From Izhakiella capsodis (lineage in GTDB: Bacteria > Pseudomonadota > Gammaproteobacteria > Enterobacterales > Enterobacteriaceae): DNA of 64,000 bases. How positions within the stretch are numbered: position 1 is the stretch's first letter; every line of letters begins with the position of its first letter. Location: contig NZ_FOVC01000005.1 in the NCBI RefSeq assembly GCF_900115045.1, positions 62,001 to 126,000 of the forward strand, written 5' to 3'. Made by a program: the position numbers and the translations under genes. This document shows, piece after piece, positions 17,737-26,387 of the stretch. The notes under the pieces were generated by a model that saw only the letters and a list, made by a program, of their open reading frames with translations, was not told the origin of the DNA and searched no databases.

Positions 17737-18370
17737 TTGAAAATCAAGGATTTTTATTTGATTTATAGGGTATGTTGCCGGTGTTTGAACGTGCATGAAC
17801 AGAATGGGGCGCGTCATGGCGCTGATGCCGATACTATTCTGAATTTTGTTCACGGAAAGCAATCTATCAGCCAGGTAAGATACGTTATGCAGGACGCCAG
17901 CGAGAAAAAACCAGCAGGAATTTTTGCTGCTGGAAAAGCAGGGGGCGGAGGACACTGACGGCATTAAGGTGTTGTCTGGTGTCGATCGGCTGTTGGATAC
18001 GCTTTATGAGCAACAAATTCCCTAAGCGATTGTTACCTGGCAAAGCATGCAGGTTGCCTCAGCATGCAACCCTATGGTCGCCCTGCGACTCCGGATATTT
18101 TTATTACCGCAGAGCGAGTAGTGCGGGGCAAGCCAGAGCAGGCCCCTTATATGCAAGGAGCGCAGCTGCTGGTATGGGAGCCGGAGGAATGCGTGGTTGT
18201 TGAAGATGCGCATGCCGGCATTCTGTCTGAACTGGCTGACATGTCATCGCGGTAAGTCCTCATGGGATGCGCCGTGGCTCGATGCCGTAGCAATGGTATT
18301 AAACTGTCTTGCGGAGATAATTATCAATGAAGACCGTGAAGGATGGGTAAGCATACACTGCCGCCATTAA
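17737..18370 (+). pseudogene. yfbT: Decayed yfbT (HAD-family sugar phosphatase, HxpA-like)
   Basis: Fragments of YfbT (216 residues in E. coli) can be read in order across 634 bases. First is GFLFDL followed by TAG and G, where the catalytic DxDGT loop is lost and several codons are missing. Next are PVFERA then TGA (17796) at a Trp position, and ILNFVHGKQSISQVRYVM in another frame. LLDTLYEQQIP then hits TAA (18023), at the Trp of the usual GIPWAIVTSG. PDIFITAERVVRGKPEQAPY, GAQLL and ECVVVEDAHAGILS follow. After a further shift a C-terminal tail ends at TAA 18368-18370. The neighbouring E. coli gene yfbS is absent altogether. Confidence 0.88.
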
Positions 18371-18374
18371 TTAT

Positions 18375-18398
18375 AACGGCCAGTGCTGTTGGCCGTTT
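18375..18398. terminator. Bidirectional hairpin between yfbT remnant and yfbR
   Basis: AACGGCCA (18375-18382) pairs perfectly with TGGCCGTT (18390-18397) around a seven-base loop. On the minus strand it follows yfbR and is flanked by TATAATTAA. On the plus strand TTTGCTTTC flanks it. Confidence 0.75.
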
Positions 18399-18402
18399 GC
18401 TT

Positions 18403-19002
18403 TCAGAGCGGCGTATCCTGAGAGATTTCATCCAGTGACAGGCTAAAGCTGGGTACAAATACTTCAATAAACCAGTTCATTTCCTCACTGCTCCTCTCCC
18501 TGAGGGTGGCTTCCAGCCGGTTTTTTGCCAGAAAAAATTCGTTATTCCCTGCTGAAAGCTCTTCCAGGCACTTAAGGTAGGCGCAGAGTGCGTCGGCTTG
18601 CTTGACGATAGCCGTCTCCTCCGGATCGTGAAGGTTATCATCCAGTAGCAAGCGATAGGCATCCTGTAATTCAGCCGGCAGCATTTCAATCAGCTTTTGC
18701 CGGGCGATCTTTTCGATTTTTTTATATTCATGCGCAATTTGTGCATTGTAGTACTTGACCGGCGTGGGTAAATCCCCGGTCAGCACTTCACTGGCATCAT
18801 GGTAGAGTGCCAGCATTGCGACTCTGTCGGCATTGAGTTTGCCACCGAACTTCTGGTTTTTAATAATAGCCAACGCATGCGCTACCATTGCGACCTGTAA
18901 ACTGTGCTCAGAGACGTTCTCCGTGCGCACATTGCGCATCAGCGGCCAGCGGTTAATTAATTTAAGTCGTGAAAGGTGGGCGAAGAAGTGGCTTTGTGTC
19001 AT
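18403..19002 (-). CDS. yfbR: 5'-deoxynucleotidase YfbR
   Basis: YfbR is an HD-domain phosphohydrolase that removes phosphate from deoxyribonucleoside 5'-monophosphates. The start at 19002 (MTQSHFFAHLSRLKL) is chosen because it matches E. coli YfbR and gives the same 199 residues. The frame extends 12 codons further upstream, but that part is not conserved. Metal-site residues H33 (SEHSLQVA), H68-D69 (YHDASEV) and D137 (KQADALC) are all present. Upstream on the same strand is alaA. Confidence 0.96.
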   Translation of the reverse strand: MTQSHFFAHLSRLKLINRWPLMRNVRTENVSEHSLQVAMVAHALAIIKNQKFGGKLNADRVAMLALYHDASEVLTGDLPTPVKYYNAQIAHEYKKIEKIARQKLIEMLPAELQDAYRLLLDDNLHDPEETAIVKQADALCAYLKCLEELSAGNNEFFLAKNRLEATLRERSSEEMNWFIEVFVPSFSLSLDEISQDTPL

Positions 19003-19064
19003 TGTAAGCGTCCGATATGGTTTTTGAGCGGCATACACCGCTCAAAAACGGGTTTTACTCGTGT

Positions 19065-20279
19065 TTACTGATGATAAGTTTCCAGAAAACGGCCGAATTT
19101 GGTGATGGCCATTTCCAGCTCGTCAACGCGCGGCAGCGTAACGATACGAATATGGTCTGGCCAGGGCCAGTTAAACGCAGTTCCCTGAACCAGTAGAACC
19201 TTTTGCTGCAGCAGGAAATCAAGCACCATTTTCTGATCGTCATGAATATTAAACTTTTTGGCATCAATTTTTGGGAACATATACAGCGCGCCATCCGGTT
19301 TTACGCAGCTAACGCCGGGGATCTCATTAATTAGCTCCCAGGCGCACTGGCGTTGCTCATACAATCTGCCTCCGGGAACAATAAATTCGCTGATGCTCTG
19401 ATAACCGCCTATTGCTGTCTGAATGGCATGCTGCGCCGGGACATTAGCACACAGGCGCATTGATGCCAGCATCTCCAGTCCTTCAATGTATCCTTTGGCG
19501 TGTTTCTTTGGGCCATTGAGCACCATCCAACCCTGGCGAAAGCCGGCAACGCGATAAGTTTTGGATAAACCATTAAACGTCACGGTCAGCAGATCAGGTG
19601 CTAATGCGGCAATTGAATGATGACGAGCTGCATCGTAAAGAATTTTGTCGTAGATTTCGTCCGCAAAGATGATGAGGTTATGCTCACGGGCCAGCGAAAC
19701 GATTTCCATCAGCAACTCTTTGCTGTAGACCGCACCAGTCGGATTATTAGGATTAATAATGACAATGCCCCGCGTCCGGGGGGTTATTTTACTGCGAATA
19801 TCGTCAAGGTCGGGAAACCAGCCAGCTGATTCATCACAAATATAATGCACGGCTTTTCCGCCTGAAAGGGAAATTGCAGCGGTCCAGAGTGGATAATCTG
19901 GTGCAGGCACCAGCATTTCATCCCCACTGTTAAGCAGTGCCTGCATCGATTGCACGATCAGCTCGGAAACGCCATTACCGATATAGACGTCTTCTACCGT
20001 CATTTCACGCATTCCACGCGCCTGATAATGCTGGACGATAGCTTTACGTGCTGAATAGAGACCTTTGGAGTCGCAATAGCCCTGTGCACTGGGAAGATTG
20101 CGAATAACATCAACCAAAATTTCATCCGGTGCTTCAAAACCAAATGGCGCCGGGTTGCCAATATTGAGCTTGAGAACCCTATTACCTTCTTCTTCGAGCC
20201 GCTTTGCTTCTTTCAGAACCGGGCCGCGAATGTCGTAACAGACGTTATCCAGTTTTGTCGATTTCTCTATTGTAATCAT
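19065..20279 (-). CDS. alaA: Alanine transaminase AlaA
   Basis: AlaA is a PLP-dependent class I aminotransferase that makes alanine from pyruvate and glutamate. The start at 20279 (MITIEKSTKLDNVCYDIRGP) fits the family and gives 404 residues (E. coli 405). A longer frame upstream is not conserved. The PLP lysine is K240 in FNGLSKTYRVAG. The NPNNPTGAVYSKELL, FADEIYDKILYD and FRQGWMVLNGPKKHAKGYIE motifs are present. It is transcribed toward yfbR and divergently from lrhA across a long gap. Confidence 0.97.
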   Translation of the reverse strand: MITIEKSTKLDNVCYDIRGPVLKEAKRLEEEGNRVLKLNIGNPAPFGFEAPDEILVDVIRNLPSAQGYCDSKGLYSARKAIVQHYQARGMREMTVEDVYIGNGVSELIVQSMQALLNSGDEMLVPAPDYPLWTAAISLSGGKAVHYICDESAGWFPDLDDIRSKITPRTRGIVIINPNNPTGAVYSKELLMEIVSLAREHNLIIFADEIYDKILYDAARHHSIAALAPDLLTVTFNGLSKTYRVAGFRQGWMVLNGPKKHAKGYIEGLEMLASMRLCANVPAQHAIQTAIGGYQSISEFIVPGGRLYEQRQCAWELINEIPGVSCVKPDGALYMFPKIDAKKFNIHDDQKMVLDFLLQQKVLLVQGTAFNWPWPDHIRIVTLPRVDELEMAITKFGRFLETYHQ

Positions 20280-21245
20280 TGCGTTCGCCTTTGCTGGCAG
20301 TGATCCGTTCCTGCCGTGGAAAATGTACCCGCTCAATGTACTCCTCTCATAGTCGCTTTTGAAGGCTGTAAGCAGGCTTTAATACGTTTAGCTATTGATC
20401 ATGAGGTAAGTGTAATACTCGAAAGAGCATATTGATTTCATTAAATAATAGTGTCTAGCAATTCAAGTCGTTGGTTGTAGACCATGGTAAAGCTAAACAT
20501 AGCGGGATATATATAATTTGTTAAAAATTTATGGATTGATGAACTCTGAAACCGTCAAACACAGCTTAAGATAAATATGAGATTTTTGCGCTGAATGACG
20601 ATCTCAACTTCAACTAAAACAGGTCGGCGATTGCGATAAAATGTAATTTTTTGTTTAATGCGTGTGAGATTTGATAAATTTCAACGGAGAAAAAAGTGTT
20701 TTACAACGCGTGTCGATGAAATCTTATTTTAGTGAAAAGATTTACGCATGGGGCTTAAAAACCCAGCGACAGTGTGTCAGGATAACCAGCAGAAGTGGTT
20801 TACACCAGACCAGAACTTCTTCAGATAGGTAAAGTATTTTGTTTCATACCTATACTGTTCAAGCATGTTTAATATAAACGACTGCAATTACAGTGTCTTG
20901 GTAATTCAATTTTTTTATCTGTTGAATACTATCGGTACCATCGAGGCCCGAGGTTAAGGCATCTGGGGTTGAATTAATTACTTCAGTACGACTGTCTGCA
21001 ACTTATGAGTTAGTACAGCGTGCATGAGCAATGTATAAGACAGAGCAGATAATTTGACGATGTGATGCCTGAATTTTGTAAACTCACTTCGTTATTGCGT
21101 CAGCACTGTTGACTCGAAAACGTGATGCAATGGATGCATCCTATTGTCCAACATGGTAGTTATTACGCACTCGTCATTCGCGGCAAATTTTGTGAATGAC
21201 AACACCAGGGTAGCTGTTTGAAAATCTTATAAGTGAACAAAAAAT
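20280..21245. other. Long gene-free alaA-lrhA intergenic region
   Basis: These 966 bases contain no ORF with recognisable similarity. The region is AT-rich and holds the divergent alaA promoter plus the lrhA promoter and leader. E. coli also has a long gap here, with a long lrhA leader targeted by small RNAs and with RcsB control. Those facts are known for E. coli and are only inferred here. A TAAGATAAATATGAGA stretch near 20569 is weakly RcsB-box-like. Confidence 0.6.
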
Positions 21246-22169
21246 ATGACTAGTGCAAATCGTCCAATAATGAATCTTGATCTCGATCTGTTACGTACCT
21301 TTGTAGCCGTGGCGGATCTTAATACGTTTGCGGCGGCCGCAGCTGCGGTTTGCCGCACTCAGTCGGCTGTCAGCCAGCAAATGCAGCGTCTGGAACAGCT
21401 GGTTGGTAAAGAGTTATTTGCCAGACATGGACGTAATAAACTGCTTACAGAGCATGGCATCCAACTGTTAGGCTACGCCCGCAAAATTTTGCGGTTCAAC
21501 GATGAAGCCTGCACCTCACTGATGTATAGCAATATTCAAGGTGTGTTGACGATCGGCGCTTCTGACGATACTTCGGACACCATTTTGCCTTTCCTGCTTA
21601 ACCGCGTAACGTCGGTTTATCCCAAGCTGGCGATTGACGTACGGGTTAAGCGTAATCCTTTTATGATGGAAATGCTCAATCAGGGAGAAGTTGATCTCGT
21701 CGTTACGACCTCCAGTCCAGTGAATTTTGCCTGGCAGGTGCTGCGTACTTCGCCGACATTGTGGTATTGCGCTGCTGATTATATTTTTCAGCCATGTGAA
21801 GCGATTCCGCTGGTATTGCTGGATGAGCCAAGTCCCTACCGTGATATGGCAATTGATTACCTCAATGAGGCTGGGATCCCTTGGCGGATCTCCTACGTTG
21901 CCTCGACACTGGCGGCTGTGCGTGCAGCGGTAAAAGCAGGTCTAGGCGTGACTGCCCGGCCCGTAGAGATGATGAGTCCTGAACTGCGGGTCATGGGGGC
22001 CGCGGAAGGTTTACCAGTACTGCCCGACACCGAGTATTTATTGTGCCGCAACCCTGACAGTGATAATGAGCTGGCTTTAGCTATCTTCAATACAATGGAG
22101 TCGAACAACAACCCCTATAGCATGACAGATAGTCAGGGTGGGATTGTTTACGCTGATGAAGAGGAGTAA
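21246..22169 (+). CDS. lrhA: LysR-type regulator LrhA / HexA
   Basis: LrhA (HexA/PecT in plant-associated relatives) is a LysR-family regulator that represses flhDC and motility. In soft-rot and fire-blight relatives it also affects exoenzymes and virulence. The 307-residue protein has the winged helix-turn-helix at about residues 12-70 (LDLLRTFVAVADLNTFAAAA, then CRTQSAVSQQMQRLE) and a substrate-binding domain from about 98 (VLTIGASDDTSDTILPFLL). An acidic tail ends YADEEE. It lies upstream of nuo as in E. coli and has its own terminator at 22223. The nuo operon is therefore transcribed separately. Confidence 0.95.
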   Translation: MTSANRPIMNLDLDLLRTFVAVADLNTFAAAAAAVCRTQSAVSQQMQRLEQLVGKELFARHGRNKLLTEHGIQLLGYARKILRFNDEACTSLMYSNIQGVLTIGASDDTSDTILPFLLNRVTSVYPKLAIDVRVKRNPFMMEMLNQGEVDLVVTTSSPVNFAWQVLRTSPTLWYCAADYIFQPCEAIPLVLLDEPSPYRDMAIDYLNEAGIPWRISYVASTLAAVRAAVKAGLGVTARPVEMMSPELRVMGAAEGLPVLPDTEYLLCRNPDSDNELALAIFNTMESNNNPYSMTDSQGGIVYADEEE

Positions 22170-22222
22170 TCAAATAACGCACTTCAGAAAATTATTTTTA
22201 ATATAGCTTATATTTAACTTTT

Positions 22223-22260
22223 AAAAGCCTCCATGTGATCACCTCATTATGGAGGCTTTT
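22223..22260 (+). terminator. Rho-independent terminator after lrhA
   Basis: AAAAGCCTCCAT (22223-22234) pairs perfectly with ATGGAGGCTTTT (22249-22260), giving a 12-bp stem and a 14-base loop ending in TTTT. Confidence 0.88.
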
Positions 22261-22810
22261 CTATAAATTTCATATAAAAAAGGTCTAGTAAACAGACAAA
22301 TACGCTCTCTATAAGTCGGATTGAATCGGTCTGCAGATTGTGCGACTGCCGTTGCTTAAAATTTAACCCAGTGCACATGCTCAAATTCAGATGCGTTGAA
22401 TTGATGTTTTTTTTATCTCAAACATTAAAAGTGTGCTCTGGATCAAAAAAATATCCCTGGTTATATACAGGAAAAGCGGCAGGTTTCTGCCAGAATATGT
22501 GGGGTTACTGCACAAATCGTGCATCTGCACCATCTAAAAGGATTTTTCATACTTAACGACTGACTCGATTAAGCCTGATTTCTTCGCATCATATGTTAAT
22601 AACTCAGTGTATATGTAAATTAGCGTGTATATGCCTTTGTCAAAGTTGACAAAAGATTATAGAAAAGGGTAAAAACCCCCATAAAATTGCTGGCTACTTG
22701 ATAATTACCAGCATTGTTTATAAGGTTTTCTCCTTCCCTTGTATCGTTGTGGCAAGCGAAACGCCATTAAACAGGGCTTGACGCTAAACGTCACTTTTGA
22801 TGAGTAAGCA
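22261..22810 (+). promoter_or_regulatory. nuo operon promoter/leader region
   Basis: The 550 bases between the lrhA terminator and nuoA have no recognisable gene and must carry the nuo promoters. In E. coli this region is long as well and responds to ArcA, NarL and Fis. I could not assign individual sites by eye. Short frames in the region lack known domains. Confidence 0.55.
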
Positions 22811-23254
22811 ATGAGTATGTCTACAACCACCGAAGTCGTCGCTCATCACTGGGCATTCGCAATATTTGTTATTGCTTCTGTTGGCCTGTGTTGCCTGATG
22901 CTATCCGCAGCCTGGTTCCTGGGTGGTCGGGCAAGAGGCAGAAACAAAAACACACCTTTCGAATCGGGGGCTAACCCGGTTGGTTCAGCCAGGCTGCGCC
23001 TCTCCGCACAATTTTATCTGGTTGCCATGTTTTTTGTCATTTTTGACGTTGAGGCCCTCTATTTATACGCGTGGTCGACATCTATCCGTGAAAGCGGATG
23101 GGTTGGCTTTGCGGAAGCCGCCATTTTCATTTTGGTGCTGTTAGCTGGTTTGGTTTATCTGGCTCGTATTGGCGCTCTTGACTGGACGCCTGTACGCTCA
23201 CGCCGAATGCCGGAAAAAACTGACCTCTCGCACACCAACCATCATACGCAGTAA
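22811..23254 (+). CDS. nuoA: NADH-quinone oxidoreductase subunit A
   Basis: NuoA is a membrane-arm subunit of respiratory complex I, placed near the quinone-binding junction. The 147-residue protein has three membrane segments (about residues 15-37, 68-88 and 98-118). The long conserved loop reads PFESGANPVGSARLRLSAQF and continues into FFVIFDVEALYLY. It is the first of 13 nuo genes in uninterrupted order. Confidence 0.98.
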   Translation: MSMSTTTEVVAHHWAFAIFVIASVGLCCLMLSAAWFLGGRARGRNKNTPFESGANPVGSARLRLSAQFYLVAMFFVIFDVEALYLYAWSTSIRESGWVGFAEAAIFILVLLAGLVYLARIGALDWTPVRSRRMPEKTDLSHTNHHTQ

Positions 23255-23269
23255 CAGCGAGGCATTCAG

Positions 23270-23953
23270 ATGGACTATACGCTCACCCGCATAGACCCCA
23301 ATGGTGAGGGCAACGGTAACGACCGCTATCCTCTGCAAAAGCAGGAAGTCGTCGCCGACCCACTGGAGCAACACGTTCACCGGAGCGTCTACATGGGCAA
23401 ACTTGAGCATGCCCTGCATGACGTGGTGAACTGGGGACGCAAAAATTCTCTCTGGCCGTATAACTTCGGCCTTTCTTGTTGTTATGTGGAAATGACCACC
23501 GCTTTTACCGCAGTGCACGACGTTGCGCGTTTTGGTTCCGAGGTGCTGCGCGCTTCGCCGCGTCAGGCCGATTTTATGGTGGTTGCGGGAACCTGCTTTA
23601 CCAAGATGGCACCGGTAGTACAGCGTCTTTACGATCAGATGCTGGAGCCTAAATGGGTTATTTCTATGGGGGCCTGTGCTAACTCGGGTGGCATGTACGA
23701 TATTTATTCTGTCGTACAGGGCGTAGACAAGTTCCTGCCGGTTGATGTGTATATTCCAGGCTGCCCACCACGCCCGGAAGCTTACATGCAGGCACTGTTA
23801 TTGCTGCGTGAATCAATCGGTAAAGAGCGTCGTCCGTTATCGTGGGTGGTAGGTGACCAGGGGGTATACCGTGCGAATATGCAATCCGAGCGGGAAAGAA
23901 AGCGTGACGAACGCATTGCTGTCACCAACCTGCGTACGCCGGATGAAATCTAA
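23270..23953 (+). CDS. nuoB: NADH-quinone oxidoreductase subunit B
   Basis: NuoB carries iron-sulfur cluster N2, the last electron carrier before the quinone. The four cluster ligands are visible as C70 and C71 (GLSCCYVEM), C136 (SMGACANSG) and C165 (YIPGCPPRPE). The 227-residue length is slightly above E. coli (220) because of N-terminal differences. The gene follows nuoA after 15 bases. Confidence 0.98.
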   Translation: MDYTLTRIDPNGEGNGNDRYPLQKQEVVADPLEQHVHRSVYMGKLEHALHDVVNWGRKNSLWPYNFGLSCCYVEMTTAFTAVHDVARFGSEVLRASPRQADFMVVAGTCFTKMAPVVQRLYDQMLEPKWVISMGACANSGGMYDIYSVVQGVDKFLPVDVYIPGCPPRPEAYMQALLLLRESIGKERRPLSWVVGDQGVYRANMQSERERKRDERIAVTNLRTPDEI

Positions 23954-24054
23954 ACAGAAGTGAATTGAACATTATCAGCGCGAATAAACACACAATGTAA
24001 AGCGCAGATTAGTTTCTTACGCCAACACTGAGTGCCTGAGTTTATCGGGCCAGC

Positions 24055-25869
24055 ATGGTGAAAAAAATTATGACTGATTTGACCACGCAAGATCTCGCTC
24101 AGCCAGCATGGCAAACACGCGATCACCGGGATGATCCGGTGATCGGCGAGCTGCGTAACCGTTTTGGGCCGGAAGCCTTTACCATCCAACCAACGCGCAC
24201 TGGCGTTCCGGTAGTCTGGATTAAGCGTGAGCAATTGCTGGAAATCGCGGAGTTTCTGCGTAAATTACCAAAACCTTATGTCATGCTGTACGACCTGCAT
24301 GGCATGGATGAGCGTCTGCGTACCAACCGCGCCGGTTTACCTGCTGCGGATTTTTCTGTTTTTTACCATCTGATTTCAATTGAGCGCAATCACGACATCA
24401 TGCTTAAGGTTGCGCTCACGGAAAATGATCTACACCTTGCGACGCTGACCAAAATTTATCCTAACGCTAACTGGTATGAGCGTGAGACCTGGGAGATGTT
24501 TGGTATCACCTTCGACGGCCATCCACATTTAAGCCGTATTATGATGCCGCACTACTGGGAGGGTCATCCGCTGCGTAAAGATTATCCGGCGCGCGCGACG
24601 GAATTTGACCCCTATCTGTTAACGAAGCAGAAAGAAGACCTGGAGATGGAGGCGATGACCTTCAAGCCGGAAGAGTGGGGAATGAAGCGCAGTACGCAGA
24701 ATGAGGACTATATGTTCCTCAACCTCGGGCCGAATCATCCCTCGGCGCATGGAGCTTTCCGCATTATTTTGCAACTCGATGGCGAAGAGATTATCGATTG
24801 TGTGCCGGACGTGGGCTATCACCACCGTGGTGCGGAAAAAATGGGAGAACGCCAATCTTGGCATAGCTATATTCCTTATACCGATCGTATCGAATATCTC
24901 GGTGGGTGTGTTAACGAGATGCCATACGTCTTAGCCGTCGAGAAGCTGGCCGGTATTACCGTACCCGACCGTGTTAACGTTATTCGGGTTATGCTATCTG
25001 AGTTGTTCCGTATAAACAGCCACTTGCTGTATATTTCGACGTTTATTCAGGACGTTGGGGCAATGACCCCGGTGTTCTTCGCCTTCACCGATCGTCAGAA
25101 AATTTATGATATCGTCGAGGCGATAACCGGATTCCGTATGCACCCGGCATGGTTTCGCATTGGCGGTGTGGCACACGATCTGCCTAAGGGCTGGGAGCGT
25201 CTGCTTCGTGAGTTCCTTAACTGGCTGCCGAAACGTCTGAAAGAGTATGAAACTGCCGCGTTGAAAAACACGGTATTGATTGGTCGTTCTAAAGGCGTCG
25301 CCGCTTACAATATGAAAGAGGCGTTAGAATGGGGGACTACTGGCGCGGGTCTGCGAGCGACCGGCCTTGATTTTGACGTGCGCAAATGGCGTCCGTATTC
25401 CGGCTATGAGAACTTCGAGTTCGAAATTCCTACCGGTGATGGTATCAGTGATGCGTACAGCCGTGTCGTGCTGAAAATGGAAGAGATGCGCCAGAGTTTG
25501 CGCATTCTTGAGCAGTGCCTGAACAATATGCCGGAAGGACCATTTAAGGCCGATCATCCTCTGACCACGCCGCCGCCGAAAGAGCGCACGTTACAGCACA
25601 TTGAAACCCTGATCACCCACTTCCTGCAGGTTTCATGGGGGCCGGTGATGCCTGCTAATGAATCATTTCAGATGATCGAGGCAACCAAAGGGATCAATAG
25701 CTACTATCTGACCAGTGATGGAAGCACTACCAGCTATCGCACCCGGGTACGTACGCCAAGCTTCCCACACCTGCAGCAGATACCTTCGGTGATCCGGGGC
25801 TGTCTGGTATCCGATCTTATCGTGTACCTCGGCAGTATTGATTTTGTTATGTCAGATGTGGACCGCTAA
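24055..25869 (+). CDS. nuoC: NADH-quinone oxidoreductase fused subunit C/D
   Basis: This is the fused NuoC-NuoD subunit usual in enterobacteria. The NuoC part is at about residues 1-190, ending around HPLRKDYPARATEF. The NuoD (49-kDa, hydrogenase-like) part follows from about 205, starting near EDYMFLNLGPNHPSAHG. It includes the quinone-site region GYHHRGAEKMGERQSWHSYI and ends DFVMSDVDR. At 604 residues it is close to E. coli NuoCD. The ATG at 24055 (MVKKIMTDL) mirrors the E. coli MVNNMTDL start. The inner ATG (24070) is a possible alternative. Confidence 0.97.
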   Translation: MVKKIMTDLTTQDLAQPAWQTRDHRDDPVIGELRNRFGPEAFTIQPTRTGVPVVWIKREQLLEIAEFLRKLPKPYVMLYDLHGMDERLRTNRAGLPAADFSVFYHLISIERNHDIMLKVALTENDLHLATLTKIYPNANWYERETWEMFGITFDGHPHLSRIMMPHYWEGHPLRKDYPARATEFDPYLLTKQKEDLEMEAMTFKPEEWGMKRSTQNEDYMFLNLGPNHPSAHGAFRIILQLDGEEIIDCVPDVGYHHRGAEKMGERQSWHSYIPYTDRIEYLGGCVNEMPYVLAVEKLAGITVPDRVNVIRVMLSELFRINSHLLYISTFIQDVGAMTPVFFAFTDRQKIYDIVEAITGFRMHPAWFRIGGVAHDLPKGWERLLREFLNWLPKRLKEYETAALKNTVLIGRSKGVAAYNMKEALEWGTTGAGLRATGLDFDVRKWRPYSGYENFEFEIPTGDGISDAYSRVVLKMEEMRQSLRILEQCLNNMPEGPFKADHPLTTPPPKERTLQHIETLITHFLQVSWGPVMPANESFQMIEATKGINSYYLTSDGSTTSYRTRVRTPSFPHLQQIPSVIRGCLVSDLIVYLGSIDFVMSDVDR

Positions 25870-25871
25870 TA

Positions 25872-26387
25872 ATGCACGATCAAAGAATTGAGATCGCAAC
25901 GATCGACCCGACTGCGGTTTTTGAGTTGAGCGCCAGCGAACGTGAAGCGATTGAGAATGAAAAGCACCATTATGAGGATGCGCGAGCCGCTTCGATTGAA
26001 GCGTTGAAAATTGTTCAAAAACAGCGTGGCTGGGTGCCCGACGGCGCGATTAGCGCCATTGCCGACATTCTGGGTATACCCGCCAGTGATGTGGAAGGCG
26101 TCGCGACTTTTTACAGTCAGATCTTCCGCCAGCCGGTTGGTCGCCACGTTATTCGCTACTGTGACAGCGTGGTTTGTCATATTACCGGTTTTCAGGGGAT
26201 TCAGGCTGCCCTGGAGCAACAGCTTAACATTAAGCCGGGCCAAACAACGGCCGACGGACGCTTCACGCTGCTGCCTACCTGCTGTCTCGGCAACTGTGAT
26301 AAGGGGCCAACCATGATGGTAGATGAGAATACCCACGTTCATCTCACACCGGAAGGTATTCCCGGATTACTGGAGCAGTATCCATGA
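25872..26387 (+). CDS. nuoE: NADH-quinone oxidoreductase subunit E
   Basis: NuoE is the 24-kDa-type subunit of the NADH dehydrogenase module and holds the [2Fe-2S] cluster N1a. The ligands are C97 and C102 (YCDSVVCH) and C138 and C142 (CCLGNCDKG). Length is 171 residues (E. coli 166). It starts two bases after nuoCD and overlaps nuoF by four bases. Confidence 0.98.
   Translation: MHDQRIEIATIDPTAVFELSASEREAIENEKHHYEDARAASIEALKIVQKQRGWVPDGAISAIADILGIPASDVEGVATFYSQIFRQPVGRHVIRYCDSVVCHITGFQGIQAALEQQLNIKPGQTTADGRFTLLPTCCLGNCDKGPTMMVDENTHVHLTPEGIPGLLEQYP

Noticed and set aside
22338..22556. 72-codon frame in the nuo leader
   Set aside because: It has no ribosome site, irregular composition and no recognised similarity, so it is likely non-coding.
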